Source of the DNA: Pseudomonadota bacterium
Lineage (GTDB): Bacteria; Pseudomonadota; Gammaproteobacteria; Pseudomonadales; Oceanobacteraceae
Direction: 5' to 3'
Assembly (NCBI GenBank): GCA_023399105.1
Contig: JAEWQT010000261.1
Span: 1 to 5,852 of the forward strand
Length of the DNA: 5,852 bases
In this document: positions 1 through 3,795 of the stretch, in pieces
Layout: the number at the start of each line of letters is the position of its first letter
Numbering within the stretch: position 1 is the stretch's first letter
Translations under genes and position numbers: made by a program
The notes under the pieces: generated by a model
What the model was told of the DNA's origin: nothing
Databases searched by the model: none
What the model saw: the letters and a program-made list of their open reading frames with translations, nothing else

Positions 1-154
1 GGGTAAATTCAAAAGGCCTGACATGCGGCGCGATTCAGCGCTGACAATTTCCACACGAATAATAAGCATCCGGCACCCGGCGAACTCTTTTGGCCGGGCC
101 CGGTCTACACTGGCTGTCTGAATTCACCCCTTGTTCTGATTCTGCGGAAATTTT
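1..154. other. Upstream non-coding region with GC-rich dyad
   Basis: No gene can be supported here. The stretch holds a GC-rich dyad: CCCGGC at 76-81 can pair with GCCGGG at 93-98 around an 11-base loop. An overlapping 10-base perfect palindrome, CCGGGCCCGG, lies at 94-103. No T-run follows, so this is not a convincing terminator. It may be a leader or operator element for the following gene. The tail of an upstream gene could lie in the first bases but cannot be shown. Confidence 0.35.
146..150 (+). promoter_or_regulatory. Ribosome binding site of the deacylase gene
   Basis: GGAAA lies four bases before the ATG at 155 (spacer TTTT). It supports this ATG as the start, as does the signal peptide that begins exactly there. 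The overlapping ATG at 90 in another frame has no comparable site and encodes nothing recognisable. Confidence 0.5.
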
Positions 155-1423
155 ATGCGATTACTCCGGGCCCTGTTGTTGCCCAGTCTGTTCCCCACCC
201 TGTTGTTGTCGTTACCGGCTCAGGCCACCGAAGTCAGCCATGAAGAAGACTTACCACCGGCGGTGCCGGTAACCGCCACGGCGGATACCGGTGCAGCTGA
301 GCCGGCGCCGGATACGGCCGCACCGGCACCCCTGGCAGAGGTATTGCCCACCCCGGCCGCATTCGGTCTGCTCGGCAGCGAGATTGCTGCAGGTCAGTTC
401 CGCACCCTGTTCTGGAGCCCGGGCCAGTCGTTCGCCAGCATTGATACCCCGGTGCCGGTGCTGGTCGCGCGCGGCCAGAAGCCCGGCCCGGTGTTGTGCC
501 TGACTGCGGCCCTGCATGGCGATGAGCTGAACGGCATTGAGATGGTGCGGCGACTGATGTACCAGCTGAATCCGCGCAGCATGAATGGCACCGTCATCGG
601 CGTACCCATTGTTAATCTGGACGGCTTCCGCCGCGGCAGCCGCTATCTGGCCGACCGCCGCGATCTGAACCGTTATTTCCCCGGCAACCAGCGCGGCAGC
701 GCCGCCGACCGCATTGCCCACTCGCTGTTTCAGCAGGTGATTACCCCGCACTGCCAGTTTCTGGTCGACCTGCACACCGGCTCACTGAAACGTACCAACC
801 TGCCGCAGATCCGCGGCGACCTCAGCCATGAACCGGTGTTTGATTTCAGCCGTCATTTCGGTGGCATTACCGTTCTGCACGGCGGCGGCGCCAAAGGCAC
901 ACTGCGCCGCGCCGCAGTGGATGCCGGCATCCCCACGGTGACGCTGGAAGCCGGTGGCCCCAATGAACTGAGCGAAAGCGCGGTGGATGGCGGCGTCAAA
1001 GCGCTGGAAACCCTGCTGCAGAATCTGAATATTCAGCCCACCATGCGTTTCTGGGGCACGCCTCAACCGGTGTTTTACCATTCCGACTGGGTGCGCGCCG
1101 ACCAGGGCGGCATTCTGATGTCGGCCGTTACACTGGGGGCAACGGTCAAAGAAGGCGAAATTCTTGGCCGCGTGGTGGACCCGGTCAGCAACACCGGCAG
1201 CGACATTGTGGCGCCCTTCGCCGGCCGGGTGATCGGCATGGCGGCGAATCAGGTGGTGCAGACCGGCTTTGCCGCCTACCACATTGGCGTCCAGAAAGCG
1301 GCCGAGGAAGTGCAGCAAGACGCCAGAAATGTGCCCGTTACCGATAGCGCACCGGCTCCGACGCTGGCGCCGGCGGACGAAGAAGCCGCGCCGGCAGCCG
1401 GTGAATGCGACGAAAACTGTTAA
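155..1423 (+). CDS. Exported succinylglutamate desuccinylase/aspartoacylase-family zinc hydrolase
   Basis: The 422-residue product fits the M14-like AstE/AspA family, zinc enzymes that cleave an amide bond on an acylated amino acid or peptide. Residues 1-24 form a signal peptide (basic start, Leu-rich core, PAQA cleavage site), so the enzyme should act in the periplasm. The classical cytoplasmic AstE of arginine catabolism has no such export signal. A low-complexity Ala/Pro/Thr linker follows to about residue 65. Expected zinc ligands are visible: H121 and E124 in HGDELNG, and H207 in DLHTG. The substrate-binding stretch DRRDLNRYFPG spans 167-177, and the probable catalytic glutamate is E265 in TLEAGG. 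Residues 317-379 look like the beta-rich C-terminal domain of the family, with a biotinyl/lipoyl-like VKEGEILG segment. An Ala/Pro/Glu-rich tail ends in GECDENC. The substrate cannot be inferred. It lies 86 bases upstream of the stator pair on the same strand and could be co-transcribed. Confidence 0.88.
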   Translation: MRLLRALLLPSLFPTLLLSLPAQATEVSHEEDLPPAVPVTATADTGAAEPAPDTAAPAPLAEVLPTPAAFGLLGSEIAAGQFRTLFWSPGQSFASIDTPVPVLVARGQKPGPVLCLTAALHGDELNGIEMVRRLMYQLNPRSMNGTVIGVPIVNLDGFRRGSRYLADRRDLNRYFPGNQRGSAADRIAHSLFQQVITPHCQFLVDLHTGSLKRTNLPQIRGDLSHEPVFDFSRHFGGITVLHGGGAKGTLRRAAVDAGIPTVTLEAGGPNELSESAVDGGVKALETLLQNLNIQPTMRFWGTPQPVFYHSDWVRADQGGILMSAVTLGATVKEGEILGRVVDPVSNTGSDIVAPFAGRVIGMAANQVVQTGFAAYHIGVQKAAEEVQQDARNVPVTDSAPAPTLAPADEEAAPAAGECDENC

Positions 1424-1500
1424 CCCGCCACCGTCTATGCGCTGAGATTGTCCACGCTGCAGGTCTTTTCAGCTAAACTCCGGCTCTGTCAGAGTTTCAC

Positions 1501-1505
1501 GGAAA
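1501..1505 (+). promoter_or_regulatory. Ribosome binding site of motA-like gene
   Basis: GGAAA lies four bases before the ATG at 1510, the same arrangement as at the deacylase gene. It supports that start. The 86-base gap before it (1424-1509) shows no terminator hairpin and no convincing promoter, so read-through from the upstream gene is possible. Confidence 0.5.
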
Positions 1506-1509
1506 CCTC

Positions 1510-2337
1510 ATGAACCCCTCAACGCTTATCGGCATGCTGGGCGCGCTGGTCTTACTGGCCAGCGTGCTGTTTTTTTCCGCCTCCGACCCGATGCTGTACG
1601 TCAATCTGCCCGGCCTCGGCATCGTATTGTTCGGCACCCTGGCGGCCACCTTTATCAGCTACCCGCTCGGTGAAGTACTGCGTATTTTCCGCCTGTTCGG
1701 CATTATTCTGCGTAACGAAAAACTCTACTCCAACGACGACATTGAAGAACTGGTGCGCATCTCACGTCTGTGGATGAACGGTAATCTGGCCGCAGTAGAA
1801 CGCGAGCTGGAACGGGTGCATAACCCCTTTCTGCGCACTGGCGTGCAACTGATGATCGACATGACTCCGGAACAAGACATTCTCGATTTTATGAACTGGC
1901 GCATTACCCGTCTGCAGGCGCGCGAACACGCCGAAGCGCAACTGTTCCGGGTGATGAGCAGCTTTGCCCCCGCCTTCGGCATGATTGGCACCCTGGTCGG
2001 CTTAATCAACATGATGCAGCACCTGGGTGATGGCAATATGGCCAGCATCGGTCAGCAACTGGCGGTGGCGCTGATCACCACTTTTTACGGCATTCTGCTC
2101 GCCAACCTTATTTTCAAACCCGTGGCCGTGAAGCTGGAACGCCGTACCGAACAGCGCCTGATTCTGATGCACATGGTCACCCAGGGTATCAGCATGATGT
2201 TCAGTAAAAGCAGCCCGGCCTTAATGCGCGAAACCCTGCGTACCTTCGTGGCCAACTATGAAGACGAACTGCGTTCTGATCACGTTCCGGCCCGGCCACA
2301 CCGCCCACGTCCGACCCGGCAACAGGGCAATTCATGA
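1510..2337 (+). CDS. motA: Flagellar stator subunit MotA (MotA/TolQ/ExbB proton channel family)
   Basis: The 275-residue inner-membrane protein has the four-helix MotA layout: TM1 about 4-23, TM2 about 32-50, a long cytoplasmic loop, TM3 about 150-170 and TM4 about 182-203. TM3 begins SFAPAFGMIGTLVGL, the family signature, with P154 matching the proline next to the ion-binding aspartate of MotB. TM4 carries QLAVALITTFYGILLANLI. The cytoplasmic loop has a cluster of charges (R83, R86, E97, R98, E99, E101) where family members contact the rotor protein FliG. With MotB it forms the ion channel that powers flagellar rotation. Length and TM3-TM4 style are nearer PomA-like short forms (about 250 residues) than E. 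coli MotA (295), so sodium coupling is possible but cannot be decided. The last four bases overlap the next gene. The C-terminal tail (258-275) is basic and rich in Pro and Arg. Confidence 0.85.
   Translation: MNPSTLIGMLGALVLLASVLFFSASDPMLYVNLPGLGIVLFGTLAATFISYPLGEVLRIFRLFGIILRNEKLYSNDDIEELVRISRLWMNGNLAAVERELERVHNPFLRTGVQLMIDMTPEQDILDFMNWRITRLQAREHAEAQLFRVMSSFAPAFGMIGTLVGLINMMQHLGDGNMASIGQQLAVALITTFYGILLANLIFKPVAVKLERRTEQRLILMHMVTQGISMMFSKSSPALMRETLRTFVANYEDELRSDHVPARPHRPRPTRQQGNS
2324..2337 (+). promoter_or_regulatory. Coupled start of motB: RBS plus ATGA overlap
   Basis: AGGG at 2324-2327 sits six bases before the ATG at 2334. This ATG overlaps the TGA stop of the preceding gene (2335-2337) as ATGA. 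The ribosome binding site lies inside the end of the motA-like gene. This arrangement is typical of translational coupling, as expected for two subunits of one complex. Confidence 0.7.
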
Positions 2338-3053
2338 GCGACGCAGAAGCGCCCCGTAAGCGCCAGGCCCAGCTCGGCATTCCCCTGACCGACAGCGGCG
2401 AAGAAGACAGCTGGCTGATCACCTACCTGGATACCATCACCCTGCTGCTGGTGATGTTTGTGGTGATGCTGGCGCTCAGCGATGGCAAAGGTCCGGGCGC
2501 CGGGCCGGGCGATGCCAGTGGGGAAAAAAATCAAAGTGAAGGACTGTTGCTGCACGACAGCGGCCCGGCGGCCATCGCCCTGGGGCAACCGGAACCCGGC
2601 CCGCAGGTCAGTACGCCCACCACCACGCCACTGGTGGATCAGAGCCTGCTCAGTGGCCTGAGTGATGACGTGGAAGTGGTCTACGAAGAAGGCAAAGTCA
2701 GCTTCCGCATCAGCAGCGAAATCCTGTTCGCCTCGGCGGGCGCCGAACTGGAAGATGGCGGTTACCGGGCGCTGGATCCGTTAATTCCAATTCTGCAGGC
2801 ATCCCCGCACACCGTGGCCGTGGCCGGCCACACCGATAACCTGCCGATTAATACCGCCCGTTTCCCGTCCAACTGGGAACTGTCGGCCGCCCGTGCCGGC
2901 AGCGTGATCCGCTATTTAATAGAAAGCGGGGTTGATCCGGCGCGCCTGCGTGCCGAAGGCTATGCCGATACGCGGCCGCTAACCGCCAACGACAGCGACA
3001 AGAGCCGCGCCCAGAACCGGCGGGTAAAACTGACGCTGGAAAGCCAGCCCTGA
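2334..3053 (+). CDS. motB: Flagellar stator subunit MotB (OmpA-like peptidoglycan-binding)
   Basis: The 239-residue product has a short cytoplasmic N-terminus and a single membrane helix at about 28-48. D33 in TYLDTITLLL is placed like the ion-carrying aspartate of MotB (D32 in E. coli). A Gly/Pro/Ser/Thr-rich periplasmic linker runs from about 50 to 105, and an OmpA-like domain from about 112 to 237. Peptidoglycan-binding motifs are clear: GHTDNLPI at 165-172, SNWELSAARA at 179-188, RAEGYADTRP at 206-215 and RAQNRRV at 225-231. The protein should anchor the stator to the cell wall while its helix lines the ion path with MotA. It is shorter than E. coli MotB (308), mainly in the linker. Its start overlaps the stop of motA. 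The stop at 3051-3053 is followed within ten bases by a stem-loop and then by the structured intergenic element. A general OmpA-family protein is less likely because of D33 and the MotA partner. Confidence 0.88.
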   Translation: MSDAEAPRKRQAQLGIPLTDSGEEDSWLITYLDTITLLLVMFVVMLALSDGKGPGAGPGDASGEKNQSEGLLLHDSGPAAIALGQPEPGPQVSTPTTTPLVDQSLLSGLSDDVEVVYEEGKVSFRISSEILFASAGAELEDGGYRALDPLIPILQASPHTVAVAGHTDNLPINTARFPSNWELSAARAGSVIRYLIESGVDPARLRAEGYADTRPLTANDSDKSRAQNRRVKLTLESQP

Positions 3054-3062
3054 TTCTTTGTA

Positions 3063-3090
3063 GCCTGCGGCCACTGGCTTAGCCGTAGGC
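3063..3090 (+). other. Stem-loop just after the motB stop
   Basis: GCCTGCGGC at 3063-3071 pairs with GCCGTAGGC at 3082-3090: nine pairs, one of them G-T, with a ten-base loop. It begins nine bases after the motB stop and ends three bases before the terminal repeat of the intergenic element. No T-run follows, so it is not a standard terminator. It could protect the 3' end of the mRNA or be part of the element. Confidence 0.5.
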
Positions 3091-3093
3091 TTA

Positions 3094-3106
3094 TGCCAGC
3101 CCTGCC
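3094..3106 (+). repeat. Left 13-base terminal inverted repeat
   Basis: TGCCAGCCCTGCC is repeated perfectly as its reverse complement at 3778-3790. Sequence similarity between the two arms begins here and not further out. No flanking target-site duplication is visible. Confidence 0.65.
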
Positions 3107-3372
3107 AGCCCCGCCGGGCTGGTTGAGCTGCCACTGCGTGACGGCTTTTTGCGGGCTACGCCCGCGAATTATGCAAGGGGAAGTATCCCCTTGCGAACCC
3201 CTCTGGCCCGCGTCCCAGCTATTTCCTCGTTTACCAAAGCCAATAACGCATACGCGGCCAAGGGGCATCCATGCCCCTACCCGCTCGTTTGGAATCATCC
3301 AAACGATGCTATTGGCTTTGGCAAACTTCGGGCTGGAACGAATGGGCTGATAAAATAGTGGCGGCTGCGCCG
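3105..3372 (+). ncRNA. Candidate structured RNA module, copy 1 (downstream of motB)
   Basis: Read on the plus strand, the helices come in this order. Hairpin 1 is at 3105-3122 (CCAGCCC/GGGCTGG). Hairpin 2 is at 3127-3145 (one mismatch, one wobble). Hairpin 3 is at 3151-3165 (GCGGG/CCCGC). Hairpin 4 is at 3173-3194 (nine pairs, loop AGTA). A closing stem pairs 3205-3219 with 3332-3348. Inside it, CCAAAGCCAATA-AC-GCAT (3234-3251) pairs with ATGC-TATTGGCTTTGG (3306-3321), leaving only AC bulged. This inner stem carries hairpins at 3261-3278 (7 pairs) and 3286-3305 (8 pairs). A small CGGC/GCCG hairpin follows at 3362-3372. All helices recur in copy 2. It reads in the same direction as motB, so it would be the 3' part of that transcript unless terminated. 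The family is not recognised. A DNA-level role as folded single strands is an alternative. Confidence 0.6.
3127..3150 (+). terminator. Possible terminator for the motA-motB transcript
   Basis: Hairpin 2 of copy 1 (GCTGCCA/TGACGGC, 3127-3145) is followed at once by five T residues (3146-3150), as in a rho-independent terminator. The stem has a C-A mismatch and a T-G wobble, so it is weak. The equivalent hairpin of copy 2 is perfect but lacks the T-run, so the T-run is not a conserved feature of the module. Confidence 0.35.
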
Positions 3373-3386
3373 GCTGGGCTTTGCAA

Positions 3387-3474
3387 GCCGTTGAACGTTC
3401 TGGGTTGAGTGTTGGGCGTGCCCGGTATCTTGCTACAACGCTCGCGGAACACTTAACGCCGAACCTTGAACGGC
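3387..3474. repeat. Central inverted repeat joining the two arms
   Basis: Bases 3387-3418 match the reverse complement of 3443-3474 at 25 of 32 positions, including GCCGTT, GTTC and AGTGTT blocks. The 24 bases between them (3419-3442) are unpaired in this arrangement. This is the inner end of both modules, so the two copies meet almost tail to tail. It could fold as one stem in a read-through transcript or as a cruciform in DNA. Confidence 0.6.
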
Positions 3475-3517
3475 CAATCTGTCTTTTGCTCGCACAGCGC
3501 GCCCAATAAAACCATGC

Positions 3518-3788
3518 CGGCGTAGCCGCTGGGGTTTGTACCGGCCCATTCGTTCCAGCCCGCAGGTGACAAAATCCGGTAGCCATGCCCGGCGGGATGC
3601 CGGGCAAGGATCGTGGTACAGGATGTACCTTACGATCCGTGGGCGTTAGCGGAATTTTTCAGCAAGGATCAGCTGGAACGCGGGCCAGAGAGGATTGTAA
3701 GGAGACACCTCTCCTTACATCGGGGTGCAGGGGCGGAGCCCCGCAATAGCTGCCACGCAGTGGCAGCCAACCAGCCCGGCAGGGCTGG
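3518..3788 (-). ncRNA. Candidate structured RNA module, copy 2 (downstream of the chemoreceptor gene)
   Basis: Read on the minus strand, the helices match copy 1 in order: hairpin 1 at 3771-3788, hairpin 2 at 3749-3767 (seven perfect pairs), hairpin 3 at 3727-3744, and hairpin 4 at 3697-3718 (nine pairs). The closing stem pairs 3672-3686 with 3543-3559: CGTTCCAGC with GCTGGAACG, plus GGCCC with GGGCC, around a 1-by-3 internal loop. The inner stem pairs 3642-3659 with 3571-3584 and keeps the same AC bulge (GT at 3645-3646 on the plus strand). It carries hairpins at 3608-3638 (13 pairs with a 2-base bulge) and 3586-3606 (8 pairs). The trailing CGGC/GCCG hairpin is at 3518-3528. The module starts eight bases past the receptor stop codon and would be its 3' tail. 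Confidence 0.6.
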
Positions 3789-3790
3789 CA
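3778..3790 (-). repeat. Right 13-base terminal inverted repeat
   Basis: GGCAGGGCTGGCA is the exact reverse complement of 3094-3106. It ends five bases before the receptor gene's stop codon (3796-3798 on the plus strand), so the element abuts the gene without cutting into it. Confidence 0.65.
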
Positions 3791-3795
3791 AACAA

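Larger units (their letters stand above)
3094..3790. repeat. Large imperfect inverted repeat filling the intergenic region
   Basis: The left arm (about 3094-3418) and the reverse complement of the right arm (about 3443-3790) are diverged copies of one sequence. Matching blocks occur in the same order: the 13-base end, GGGCTGGTT, GCTGCCACTGCGTG, TTGCGGG or ATTGCGGG, a 22-base hairpin, CTCTGGCCCGCGT-CCAGCT, TAACGC, CGGGCTGGAACGAATGGGC, GCGGCT-CGCCGGC, and a central block matching at 25 of 32 positions. The arms differ by substitutions and small insertions, for example several extra bases near 3107. No transposase or other coding gene lies between them. The short open frames across this stretch run through the hairpins and look spurious. 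Confidence 0.8.

Noticed and set aside
41..65. CTGACA with TAATAA as a possible sigma-70 promoter for the first gene
   Set aside because: The spacing is only 13 bases. Other candidates such as TACACT at 106-111 lack a -35 box at a proper distance.
251..1318. Long minus-strand open frames opposite the deacylase gene
   Set aside because: They are antisense to a gene with clear catalytic motifs and have compositions expected of a reversed GC-rich coding frame.
1448..1479. TTGTCC with TAAACT as a possible promoter before motA
   Set aside because: The spacer is 20 bases. No good sigma-28 or sigma-54 flagellar promoter is visible either, so no call is made.
3151..3165. REP-like palindrome GCGGG-CTACG-CCCGC
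   Set aside because: It resembles REP elements of pseudomonads, but it is one member of an ordered set of helices repeated in both module copies, so a stand-alone REP call would be misleading.
3641..3650. GGGCGTTAGC, resembling the 3' core of an integron attC site
   Set aside because: No matching opposite core with the short paired spacing of an attC site is found, no cassette array is present, and the bases are explained by the inner stem of copy 2.
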